From Desulfocapsa sp. (GTDB lineage Bacteria > Desulfobacterota > Desulfobulbia > Desulfobulbales > CG2-30-60-27): a stretch of 32,716 nucleotides of DNA. The stretch is from positions 1 to 32,716 of the forward strand of contig DYDL01000009.1 of NCBI GenBank assembly GCA_020717925.1, read 5' to 3'. This document shows positions 24,079-32,087 of this stretch, one piece after another. Position numbers and translations under genes: made by a program. Below the pieces are notes generated by a model that was given only the letters and a program-made list of their open reading frames with translations, was not told the DNA's origin and did no database searches. Every line of letters begins with the position of its first letter. The stretch's first letter is position 1.

Positions 24079-24591
24079 ATGCTGAAAGTACAAGGAAAAG
24101 ATCGGCCCTGGCGGGGGGTGCTCTTCGTCGGGCTGCTCGCCCTGCTGTTCTTGATCGGGCCGCGCTCGGCCCAGGCGCGTATGGTACCGCATTTTGTCCT
24201 GCCCATGGTGACCGATGGCGTGCTCACTGACAGCGACGACTATAAGGGCAAGGTGCGGCTGATCACCTTCTGGGCCACCTGGTGCCCACCATGCCGCGAG
24301 GAGATCCCCGCCTTGATCAGTTTGCAGGATGAGTTCGGGCCCAAGGGCTTTACGGTTGTCGCTTTATCGGTCGATCAGGATAGCTCGGGGATGTTGAAGA
24401 AGTTTGTTGAAAAGAATAAGATCAACTATCCGGTGATGCGGGCCGACCAGGACGTGCTGCAGAAATTCGGCGGGGTGAATGGTGTACCGTATTCCTTCCT
24501 GGTGGATCAGGCCGGCAATGTAGTAAAAAGTTATCCAGGGTTTGCTGATCATCGTATCTTGCATAACGATATCAAGGGGTTGATTCATTAG
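24079..24591 (+). CDS. TlpA/ResA-like thioredoxin-fold protein (exported/anchored)
   Basis: N-terminal signal anchor, ITFWATWCPPCREEIPALISLQDEFGPKGFTVVALSVDQDS; WCPPC active site; RBS GAGGAAGG before ATG 24079. Confidence 0.92.
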   Translation: MLKVQGKDRPWRGVLFVGLLALLFLIGPRSAQARMVPHFVLPMVTDGVLTDSDDYKGKVRLITFWATWCPPCREEIPALISLQDEFGPKGFTVVALSVDQDSSGMLKKFVEKNKINYPVMRADQDVLQKFGGVNGVPYSFLVDQAGNVVKSYPGFADHRILHNDIKGLIH

Positions 24592-24644
24592 ACCGGCGGG
24601 CAACACCACGGGCTGAGTTTGAGGATGGAAAAATTTTTTTCAAC

Positions 24645-24674
24645 TTGACAGGTAATGCGGCAATCTTTTATGTT
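24645..24674 (+). promoter_or_regulatory. Candidate sigma-70 promoter for 71-aa exported protein
   Basis: TTGACA-N18-TATGTT about 80 nt upstream of ATG 24756. Confidence 0.5.
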
Positions 24675-24755
24675 ACTTACTGCTTTTTTTGTCTGCTAAC
24701 CGTCCGGAAACGGACAGATTATTAAAAAGGTTTTATTTAAAAAAGGAGTAGAGAG

Positions 24756-24971
24756 ATGAGCAAGAAAGCTATCGTTTCCGCCCTGGCCTTGACCTTTGTA
24801 CTTGGCGCCGCCACCGCTGGTTTCGCCGCCAAGATCGAATGCACCGTTGACGCTGTGGAAGCCGGCAAGGTGACCATGACCTGCAAGGATGCCGCTGACC
24901 TGAAGGCCGGTGACGCTGTCGAAGTCAAGGCGGCCAAGGCTGCTGGCAAGAAGAAGCTGGAAGGCTGCTAA
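24756..24971 (+). CDS. Small exported Lys/Ala-rich protein with three cysteines, unknown function
   Basis: MSKKAIVSALALTFVLGAATAGFAA|KIECTVDAVEAGKVTMTCKDAADLKAGDAVEVKAAKAAGKKKLEGC; clear signal peptide, strong RBS (AAAAAGGAG), followed by a terminator. Confidence 0.85.
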   Translation: MSKKAIVSALALTFVLGAATAGFAAKIECTVDAVEAGKVTMTCKDAADLKAGDAVEVKAAKAAGKKKLEGC

Positions 24972-25003
24972 TTCTTCTTGTCCCAAAGATTTTGCACAAA
25001 CAG

Positions 25004-25044
25004 GGAGCTGCCTGATCTTCTGGTCAGGCAGCTCCTTTTTCTTT
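25004..25044 (+). terminator. Rho-independent terminator after 71-aa exported protein gene
   Basis: GGAGCTGCCTGA-TCTTCTGG-TCAGGCAGCTCC-TTTTTCTTTT; perfect 12-bp stem plus T-tract. Confidence 0.96.
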
Positions 25045-25058
25045 TGTCTTTCAGAAGG

Positions 25059-25092
25059 GTCTGACTAGTCGGACCTGTCAGACCGGTCCGAC
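25059..25092. repeat. Four-unit GTCNGAC array with exact 9-bp period
   Basis: GTCTGAC-TA-GTCGGAC-CT-GTCAGAC-CG-GTCCGAC. Confidence 0.85.
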
Positions 25093-25104
25093 AAAGGTAA
25101 AAAG

Positions 25105-25875
25105 ATGCAGACCACGGAATTGCCCGAAAAGGCAGCCAAACTCCTGCGGGAAATCCGCAAAAAATACCAGGTCGCCTTCGAGAACCTGCGGGTGGGGAAT
25201 ACGGCGCTGGAAATCCTCACGATTCAGAACCTGGAACCGCTTCTGGCCGGCAAGGATCCCTTTAAGGACGCAAGCGATTTTCCTTTCTGGGTTAAGCTCT
25301 GGGAGGCCTCCATGGTGCTGGCCGGCATTATGGCGGCCAGCAAACCAACTCCGGGCCAGACCCTGCTCGAGTTGGGCGCGGGTCTTGGGGCTGCCGGCCT
25401 GGCGGCCGCGGCCAGCGGCCATGCCGTGACCCTTAGCGATTATGAACCCAGGATTTTGGACTTTCAGCGGGTCAATGCCGCGGCCAACGGCCTGCGCAAT
25501 GTGCAGTTCCAGATCATCGACTGGCTCAAGCCACCAACCCTTCCCCCATTCGACACCATCATTGGCGCCGAGATCCTCTATCGGGAATCATTTTTTGAGC
25601 CTCTGCTCGCGGTGTTTGCCCGTCTCTTGAAACCATCGGGGGTTATTTATCTGGCTCACGACGCCAGGCTGCGCAGCCTGGGTAAATTTTTACAACTGGC
25701 GGAGCCGGACTATCAGATTGCGGCCTTGTCTAGGAAGTTGCGCTCCGACAAGGGCGAGTTGACCGTGATTGTCAATCGTTTAACGCGGCGGGAGGCTGAA
25801 CACCCCGGGATACAGTCCGGCAAGAGAAGGGATGCGCGAGGCGGGCGAGGGCCAGACAGTCATGCCGGTTTATGA
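25105..25875 (+). CDS. Class I SAM-dependent methyltransferase (lysine methyltransferase-like fold)
   Basis: TLLELGAGLGAAGLAAAASGHAVTLSDYEPRILDFQRVNAAANGLRNVQFQIIDW...FDTIIGAEILYRESFFEPLLAVFARLLKPSGVIYLAHDAR. Confidence 0.85.
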   Translation: MQTTELPEKAAKLLREIRKKYQVAFENLRVGNTALEILTIQNLEPLLAGKDPFKDASDFPFWVKLWEASMVLAGIMAASKPTPGQTLLELGAGLGAAGLAAAASGHAVTLSDYEPRILDFQRVNAAANGLRNVQFQIIDWLKPPTLPPFDTIIGAEILYRESFFEPLLAVFARLLKPSGVIYLAHDARLRSLGKFLQLAEPDYQIAALSRKLRSDKGELTVIVNRLTRREAEHPGIQSGKRRDARGGRGPDSHAGL

Positions 25876-26176
25876 GTATGAACACGAGCAGGAACCCTGC
25901 GGGCTGGGGAAGTGCTTCGAGGTAACCCAGTCCATAAGCAGCGTCAGGCTGGCCTCGTGCCCGCAGTGCGGCGGGCCGGTCAGACGGCTGATCTCCCTGG
26001 TGGCGATCAGCGCACCCAAAACATCTAGTGACCTCAAGAACATGGGCTTCACCAAGCTGGTCCGTCGGGACAAGGGCGTGTACGAGAATGTTACCGCCAC
26101 GGGCAAGGAGAGTCGGTATTGGGATGCCAGCAAGCCTGAAACCATGCCTGATCTGAAGTCAAAGATCCGGGATTGA
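25862..26176 (+). CDS. FmdB-type zinc-ribbon family protein
   Basis: [45 protein letters not shown]; FmdB pattern with CPQCG; start at 25862 rather than 25832. Confidence 0.85.
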   Translation: MPVYEYEHEQEPCGLGKCFEVTQSISSVRLASCPQCGGPVRRLISLVAISAPKTSSDLKNMGFTKLVRRDKGVYENVTATGKESRYWDASKPETMPDLKSKIRD

Positions 26177-26181
26177 ACGGC

Positions 26182-28053
26182 ATGGCAATGCAAGTCTATG
26201 ACGTGGTGGTAATCGGGGCGGGGCATGCTGGCTGCGAGGCGGCCCTGGCCGCGGCCCGTATGGGATGCCGCACCCTGGTGACGGTCATCAATGTTGACAC
26301 CATCGGCGCCATGTCTTGCAATCCGGCGGTTGGGGGGTTGGCCAAGGGCCACCTGGTGAAGGAGATCGACGCCCTGGGCGGCGAGATGGCCAAAAACATC
26401 GACGCCACCGGTATTCAGTTCAGGCGCCTCAATACCAGGAAGGGGCCGGCGGTCTGGTCCTCCCGCGCCCAGGCCGACCGCAGCCTGTACCGGCTGCGGA
26501 TGAAGTCGGTGCTGGAGCAACAGCCCGGGCTGGACATCAAGCAGGCCGTGGTCGATCGTCTGCTCGTGGAGAACGGCCGCGTGGTTGGCGTAGTCACCTC
26601 CCTGGCCGAGGAGATCCGCGCCCGGGCCGTGGTGATAGCCACCGGCACCTTCCTGAACGGCCTCATCCATATCGGCCTGCAATCCTTCCCGGCCGGCCGC
26701 ATGGGTGATGCCCCCTCCCTGCGTCTGCCCGAGCATCTGCGCGAGCTGGGTTTTGCCATGGGTCGGATGAAGACCGGCACGGTGCCGCGGCTGGACGGCC
26801 GTAGTATCGATTATGGCGGTCTTGTGGCCCAGCACAGCGACGAGCCGGCCAACCTCTTTTCCTTTTCCAGCACCACTACCCCCAGTTTGCCGCAACGGCC
26901 CTGTCATATCACCTATACCAGCGAAGTCACCCATGCCATCATCCGGGCCGGGGTAGACCGTTCACCCATGTATGCCGGCATCATCAAGGGGGTGGGGGCC
27001 CGTTACTGCCCCTCCATCGAGGACAAGGTGATGCGCTTCCCGGACAAGGAGCGCCACCAGATCTTCCTGGAGCCCGAAGGGCTGGACACCATCGAAGTCT
27101 ACCCCAACGGCGTGCCCACCAGCCTGCCGCTGGACGTGCAACTCGCCATGCTGCACTCCATCCCTGGCCTGGAAAAGGTGCGGGTCATCCGGCCCGGCTA
27201 TGCCATTGAATACGACTACGTCGATCCCCTGGAGTTGTTGCCATCCCTGGAAACAAAGCGGCTCAAGGGATTGTTTCTGGCCGGCCAGATCAACGGCACC
27301 TCGGGCTACGAGGAGGCGGCGGCCCAAGGAGTGATGGCCGGCATCAACGCCGTGCTGGCGGTGCGCGGGGAGGAGCCGGTGGTCCTCGATCGTTCCCAGG
27401 CGTACACCGGGGTGCTCATCGACGATCTGGTGACGGTGGGCACCAAGGAGCCCTACCGGCTTTTCACCTCGCGGGCCGAGTACCGGCTGCTGCTGCGGGA
27501 GGACAACGCCGACCTGCGGCTCCGCGATCTGGGCTACCGGTTGGGTTTGGTGGATCAGGCTACCTATGCGGGCTTCGTGGCCAAGAGAGAGGCGATCAGC
27601 GCTGGTCTTGCGTGGCTGCGGGAGACTACGGTGCGGCCCGAGGCCGGGGTCAATGACCGCCTGTCGGCCGCCGGCTCAACGCCCATCAAGAATGCCCTGC
27701 TTTTGGCCGATCTCCTGCGGCGGCCGGAAATCACCCTGGAAATAATGGAACAAATCACTGGCAGCGCTATTCCGGTTGACCAAGCGGTTCGGCAGGAGGT
27801 GCAGTTGCACATCAAGTACGAGGGCTACATCCAGCGCCAGGAAGAACAGGTGGCCCGTTTCCGTAAACTCGAGGGCGTTGTCCTGCCAGAAGACTTCGTC
27901 TGTCAGGGGCTGGCCGGTCTGTCCAACGAAGCAGTGGAAAAGCTCACCAGGGTCAGGCCACGTTCCCTGGGGCAGGCCTCCCGCATCCCGGGGCTGACGC
28001 CCGCAGCTATCGCCATCCTCCAGGTGCACCTGAAAAGAATCGGGCGTCTGTAG
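26182..28053 (+). CDS. mnmG: tRNA uridine-5-carboxymethylaminomethyl modification enzyme MnmG (GidA)
   Basis: [62 protein letters not shown]; canonical throughout. Confidence 0.97.
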   Translation: MAMQVYDVVVIGAGHAGCEAALAAARMGCRTLVTVINVDTIGAMSCNPAVGGLAKGHLVKEIDALGGEMAKNIDATGIQFRRLNTRKGPAVWSSRAQADRSLYRLRMKSVLEQQPGLDIKQAVVDRLLVENGRVVGVVTSLAEEIRARAVVIATGTFLNGLIHIGLQSFPAGRMGDAPSLRLPEHLRELGFAMGRMKTGTVPRLDGRSIDYGGLVAQHSDEPANLFSFSSTTTPSLPQRPCHITYTSEVTHAIIRAGVDRSPMYAGIIKGVGARYCPSIEDKVMRFPDKERHQIFLEPEGLDTIEVYPNGVPTSLPLDVQLAMLHSIPGLEKVRVIRPGYAIEYDYVDPLELLPSLETKRLKGLFLAGQINGTSGYEEAAAQGVMAGINAVLAVRGEEPVVLDRSQAYTGVLIDDLVTVGTKEPYRLFTSRAEYRLLLREDNADLRLRDLGYRLGLVDQATYAGFVAKREAISAGLAWLRETTVRPEAGVNDRLSAAGSTPIKNALLLADLLRRPEITLEIMEQITGSAIPVDQAVRQEVQLHIKYEGYIQRQEEQVARFRKLEGVVLPEDFVCQGLAGLSNEAVEKLTRVRPRSLGQASRIPGLTPAAIAILQVHLKRIGRL

Positions 28054-28131
28054 CCTCTGGCCCTCCTGATTCTTGTGAAATGACCCTTGTTCTTTTTACG
28101 CCTTTTTTCCGGCGGTCAGAGATGCCAGGCG

Positions 28132-29514
28132 CTAGGCTTCCGGCTGCCCGACCCCGTATTCCTTGATCTTATAAAACAGCGTGGGCAGGCTGATCTCCAG
28201 CAGGCTGGCAGCCTTGGTCTTGTTGCCGGCGGTCTCGGCCAGGGCCTTTTCGATCAGCCGTTTTTCCAGAATAATGCTGTTCTGTTTGATGGAAAAACCC
28301 TCTTCAAAGGGTGGCTCGTTGGACGGGGAGGCCCACAGCAGTTCGGGTGGCAGGTTGTTTGGCAACAGTTCGTTACCGTCGGCCAGGGCCATGCAGCGTT
28401 CAATGACGTTTTCCAGTTCCCGGACGTTGCCGGGCCACCCGTAGTCCATGAAGCGCTGCAAGGTCTCGGGGCCGACCCCCTTGATCTTCAAATTAAGTCG
28501 CTTGTTGTACTTCTGGATGAAGTGATCGACCAGCAGGGGGATGTCCTCCTTGCGTTCCCGCAGCGGCGGCACCTCGATGGTGAGGACGTTTACCCGGTAG
28601 AAGAGATCCTCCCGGAAGCGCTTCTGGGCCACCTCTTCGCGGAGGTTCCTGGCCGTGGCGGAGATGATCCGCACGTCCACCTTGATGGAGGTGGTATCAC
28701 CCAGGGGGCGGATCTCCTCCTCCTGCAGGGCACGCAGGATCTTCACCTGCAGGCTGGCGGGCAGTTCACCCATTTCGTCCAGGAAGAGGGTGCCGCCGTC
28801 GGCCTCCTCGAACAGCCCCTTTTTGCTGCGGTAGGCGTCGGTGAAGGCGCCCTTGACGTGGCCGAAGAGCTCGCTTTCAAGCAGGGTTTCCGGAATGCCA
28901 CCGCAGTTTACGCTCACCAATGGGCCGTCTTTGCGCGATGAGTTGTAGTGGATGGCCTTGGCGATCAGTTCCTTGCCAGTGCCGGATTCACCCGTAACCA
29001 GCACCGTGGTCTTATAGTCGGCGATCTTGGCAATGGTATGGAAGATGGCGTTCATCTTCTTGCTCTTGGCCACGATGTTGGCAAAGCTGTATTCAGTGTT
29101 GACCTCCTGGCGGAGGCGGCGGTTTTCGGCGCGCAGGCTCTCTTTTTCCGTCACCCCGTCCAGGGTTAGCAGGATTGCGTCCACACTCTGCAGGGGCTTG
29201 GCCAGGTAGTCGCTGGCGCCGAGCTTCATGGCGCGTTTGACATGCTCCATGTCGGAAAAGCCTGAGAGCATGATGACGCTGGCGCTGATTTTCTTGTCTT
29301 TCAGGTTTTGGAGCAGGGTGAGGCCGTCCATCTCGGGCATGTCGATGTCGGAGATAATGTGGTCGAAGAGGCCGGCCTCTGCCTTGGCCAGGGCCTCCCG
29401 GCCGTTGGCCGCGGTATCCACCGTGTAGCCGTTACTCGAAAGCATGGTGTCGAGCATCTCCCGCAGCATGGGATCGTCGTCCACCACCAGTACACGTTTC
29501 TGTTTTTTCGTCAC
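28132..29514 (-). CDS. Sigma-54-dependent response regulator (REC-AAA+-Fis), GAFTDA variant
   Basis: REC (VLVVDDDPMLREMLDTML), Walker A GESGTGKELIAKAIH, GAFTDA, Walker B GGTLFLDEMGELP, R-finger region, Fis-type HTH (NKTKAASLLEISLPTLFYKIKEYG). Confidence 0.95.
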   Translation of the reverse strand: MTKKQKRVLVVDDDPMLREMLDTMLSSNGYTVDTAANGREALAKAEAGLFDHIISDIDMPEMDGLTLLQNLKDKKISASVIMLSGFSDMEHVKRAMKLGASDYLAKPLQSVDAILLTLDGVTEKESLRAENRRLRQEVNTEYSFANIVAKSKKMNAIFHTIAKIADYKTTVLVTGESGTGKELIAKAIHYNSSRKDGPLVSVNCGGIPETLLESELFGHVKGAFTDAYRSKKGLFEEADGGTLFLDEMGELPASLQVKILRALQEEEIRPLGDTTSIKVDVRIISATARNLREEVAQKRFREDLFYRVNVLTIEVPPLRERKEDIPLLVDHFIQKYNKRLNLKIKGVGPETLQRFMDYGWPGNVRELENVIERCMALADGNELLPNNLPPELLWASPSNEPPFEEGFSIKQNSIILEKRLIEKALAETAGNKTKAASLLEISLPTLFYKIKEYGVGQPEA

Positions 29515-29532
29515 GACTTCCTCCCCTCCACC

Positions 29533-30324
29533 TTATGGCAGCCAGTGCAGGCGGTGCATTAACAACAGAATTTCTTCCTGGAAAAACAGGTACAGCATGG
29601 CGCTCATGGACAGGAAAGGGCCATACGGGATGATGGTTTTCCCACCTTTTTTCTGTTTGACCATGGCGCCGATACCGGCCAGGGAGCCGATGAGCGACGA
29701 GCTGAAGACCACAAAGGGCAGACACTGCCAGCCGAGCCAGGCGCCGATCATGGCGAGCAGCTTGATGTCCCCGCCGCCCATGCCCTCTTTGCGGGTGAGC
29801 AGGTAGTAGCCCATGGCCACCGCGTATAGCAAGCCGCCGCCAACTATCAGGCCGATGGCCGAGTTTTGCCAGGTTACGTGCGGGTTAATCAGCGAGAAGG
29901 CCAAACCCGTGGCCATGCCCGGCAGGCTTATGACGTCTGGTATGATCTGGTGTCTGAGATCGATAAAGATGATGACCAGAAGGGCGGCGGTAAACAGAAA
30001 ATAGCCGGCAAAGGCTGGGGAAATAAGGTAGCGTTGGAACAGAGCCAGGGAGAGCAAGGCCATGGCCAGTTCCACCAGCGGATATTGCCAGGAGATGGTC
30101 GTTTTGCAGGCGCGGCAGCGGCGGCCGAGCAGCAGGAAGCTCAGAATGGGGATGTTGTCGAACCAGCGGATCGGGGCATGGCAAAAGGGGCAGTGGGAGG
30201 GAGGCAGGACAATGGAGGCCTCGGGGTCGGGCAGCCGCAGAATGACGACATTAAGGAAACTGCCGACCAGGGCTCCGAAAACAAAGGAAAAAATGGGAAA
30301 AATATACACCGTTGTCAGGTCCAT
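29533..30324 (-). CDS. pilD: Type IV prepilin peptidase / leader peptidase (PilD-like)
   Basis: GSFLNVVILRLP, HCPFCHAPIRWFDNIPILSFLLLGRRCRACKTTISWQYPLVEL, IDLRHQIIPDVISLP, GMGGGDIKLLAMIGAWLGW. Confidence 0.96.
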   Translation of the reverse strand: MDLTTVYIFPIFSFVFGALVGSFLNVVILRLPDPEASIVLPPSHCPFCHAPIRWFDNIPILSFLLLGRRCRACKTTISWQYPLVELAMALLSLALFQRYLISPAFAGYFLFTAALLVIIFIDLRHQIIPDVISLPGMATGLAFSLINPHVTWQNSAIGLIVGGGLLYAVAMGYYLLTRKEGMGGGDIKLLAMIGAWLGWQCLPFVVFSSSLIGSLAGIGAMVKQKKGGKTIIPYGPFLSMSAMLYLFFQEEILLLMHRLHWLP

Positions 30325-30512
30325 TTTTTGGTGTGGATGGCGGCAAAAAAGTATGATAGTACTTCGGCATCAGGCGTTTGCCGGCCCGGGTATCGGGATG
30401 CGGGCCATACCGCAAGCGCACCTTCTACTATACCGGCTCTGGTGGTATTTTGCATCCAACTCTTAGCAATCATGACGGAAGCGGGCCAAAAGCCGGTTTA
30501 GCCGGAGAAATC

Positions 30513-31133
30513 GTGGCCTCCGCGCAAGACAACGGTAGCCCGCCGAACGTGCCCATGCCCATGGACGAGGCCGTGCGGCGCTTGAAGGCCGAGATCATCG
30601 CCCCGGACTGGCGGCTCACCGTCGCCAGGATCGATCTGCTGGAGGCAGCCCTGATCAGTCTGCGGCACGCCTTGGCGGCCAGGCGGGACGCGCTTGGTGT
30701 GATCACCATGGCCGAGAATGTGCTCCGCTACATCAAGCGCCATCAGGCTTTGGCCACCTATGTCCTGCTCGCCTTCCTCAAGGAGGCCATGGCGCTGGCG
30801 GTGAGTCTGCACGAGGAGGTTGCACCGGATCCGGACCAGGACAGCCGGACCTTTCGGGCCGTATACCAGCGTTTTCAGGCCGTCAAGGGTAGTCTGCAAG
30901 GTCGTGCCGGAAGCAGGGCCAGCGGCCCGCCGCGTTCCTTGCCAGGGGCGGGCGACCTGGAGCTGGACGTTGCGGAAGACAGCGGTGCCGGCCACCGGGT
31001 AAAGAAGGCTAACCTCTGGCAGGTGGTCGAAGGGCTGGCCCGCGACGTGCAGGTGCTGGCCGACCGGGTGGAGGCGCAAGGGGTGCTGCTTGAGCGGCTG
31101 CTTGCCAGGCTTGACCAGAAGCCGCCGGGCTGA
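30513..31133 (+). CDS. Hypothetical helical protein (start uncertain: GTG 30513 or ATG 30555/30561)
   Basis: ORF 30378..31133; GGAGAAATC-GTG RBS/start context at 30513; DEAVRRLKAEIIAPDWRLTVARIDLLEAALISLRHALAARRDALGVITMAENVLRYIKRH; co-directional with PilZ gene. Confidence 0.65.
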   Translation: MASAQDNGSPPNVPMPMDEAVRRLKAEIIAPDWRLTVARIDLLEAALISLRHALAARRDALGVITMAENVLRYIKRHQALATYVLLAFLKEAMALAVSLHEEVAPDPDQDSRTFRAVYQRFQAVKGSLQGRAGSRASGPPRSLPGAGDLELDVAEDSGAGHRVKKANLWQVVEGLARDVQVLADRVEAQGVLLERLLARLDQKPPG

Positions 31134-31223
31134 AAGAGTTGCAGGACGACGAGCATCGAGCTATCATCGGGAAAAGGGGCAGGCATGGGATGGGGATAGG
31201 AGTTCTTCAGCCACGGAGGGAAT

Positions 31224-31583
31224 ATGGCACAGAACGACCGGCGGGCCAACACCAGGGTTTCCTTCCAGACCACCGTGGATGTACGCTTTACCCGGGGCCA
31301 GGAATATCCAAGTTGCGCCATTGAGGATCTGAGCGTGAAGGGAGTTTTTCTGGTCGGGATCAGGGACCAGGCGGTGGGCGATAGTTGCAGCCTTACCCTC
31401 TGCCTCAGCGGCACGAGCAGCAAACTGTGCCTGCGCATCCAGGGTAAGGTGATGCGCGTTGAAGAGGGCGGCGTGGGCGTCCATTTTGTCGAGATGGATC
31501 TGGACAGCTTTTATCACTTGAAGAATATCGTCTACTTCAATGCCGAGGATCCGGATCACATCCAGGAACAGCTTGTGGAATAG
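31224..31583 (+). CDS. PilZ-domain protein (putative c-di-GMP receptor)
   Basis: NDRRANTRVSFQTTVDVRF ... IEDLSVKGVFL: RxxxR and DxSxxG PilZ motifs. Confidence 0.9.
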   Translation: MAQNDRRANTRVSFQTTVDVRFTRGQEYPSCAIEDLSVKGVFLVGIRDQAVGDSCSLTLCLSGTSSKLCLRIQGKVMRVEEGGVGVHFVEMDLDSFYHLKNIVYFNAEDPDHIQEQLVE

Positions 31584-31592
31584 GAGGTCAGC

Positions 31593-31901
31593 ATGGCCTT
31601 GATGCAGATTACCGTCATTCCCCTGGGCCTTGGTTCGCCCAGTGTCGGGGAATATGTGGCGGACATTGAAAAATTTTTGCAAAGTGAAGGGGTGGTCTGC
31701 CAGTTGCACGACATGGGCACGGTTATTCAGGGTGAGGCCGTTGAACTGCTTGCCCTCGCGGCCCGGATCCACGAACTCCCCTTCAATAAGGGCGTGCAGC
31801 GTGCCGTCACCCAGATTGTCCTGGATGACCGCCGTGATCGGACGGTCACCATCGGCGACAAGGTCGCCTCGGTGCGCGCCCGGCTGGCGCGGGCCAAATA
31901 A
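31593..31901 (+). CDS. MTH1187 family (UPF0045) thiamine-binding-like protein
   Basis: ALMQITVIPLGLGSPSVGEYVADIEKFLQSEGVVCQLHDMGTVIQGEAVELLALAARIHELPFNKGVQRAVTQIVLDDRRD. Confidence 0.88.
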   Translation: MALMQITVIPLGLGSPSVGEYVADIEKFLQSEGVVCQLHDMGTVIQGEAVELLALAARIHELPFNKGVQRAVTQIVLDDRRDRTVTIGDKVASVRARLARAK

Positions 31902-31916
31902 CCATGCGAGGGACGA

Positions 31917-32084
31917 ATGACCGCAAAACGCCGGGGCAGACCGGGCTATAAACTGCGCAAGGCGCCTTTTTTTGTCATCTTTTTTTTCGTGATCTGCATG
32001 TGCATTGGCATTGCCGCCGATGAACCGGCCCGCGTCTTTGAGCAGGCGGTGCGGGTCTGCCTGAGCTGCATAGGGATCGGCTAG
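31917..32084 (+). CDS. 55-aa CD1871A-family-like CXXC motif membrane peptide
   Basis: ATG 31917: MTAKRRGRPGYKLRKAPFFVIFFFVICMCIGIAADEPARVFEQAVRVCLSCIGIG*; C-terminal VCLSCIGIG signature; absent from ORF track because <60 aa; GAGG RBS. Confidence 0.8.
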   Translation: MTAKRRGRPGYKLRKAPFFVIFFFVICMCIGIAADEPARVFEQAVRVCLSCIGIG

Positions 32085-32087
32085 CCG

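Noticed and set aside
25870-26934. 354-aa minus-strand ORF antisense to the FmdB-type gene and mnmG
   Set aside because: Antisense of conserved sequences with no recognisable domain.
28087-28941. 284-aa plus-strand ORF opposite the sigma-54 response regulator
   Set aside because: Shadow of a conserved AAA+ gene; composition L/G/Q-rich with no domain.
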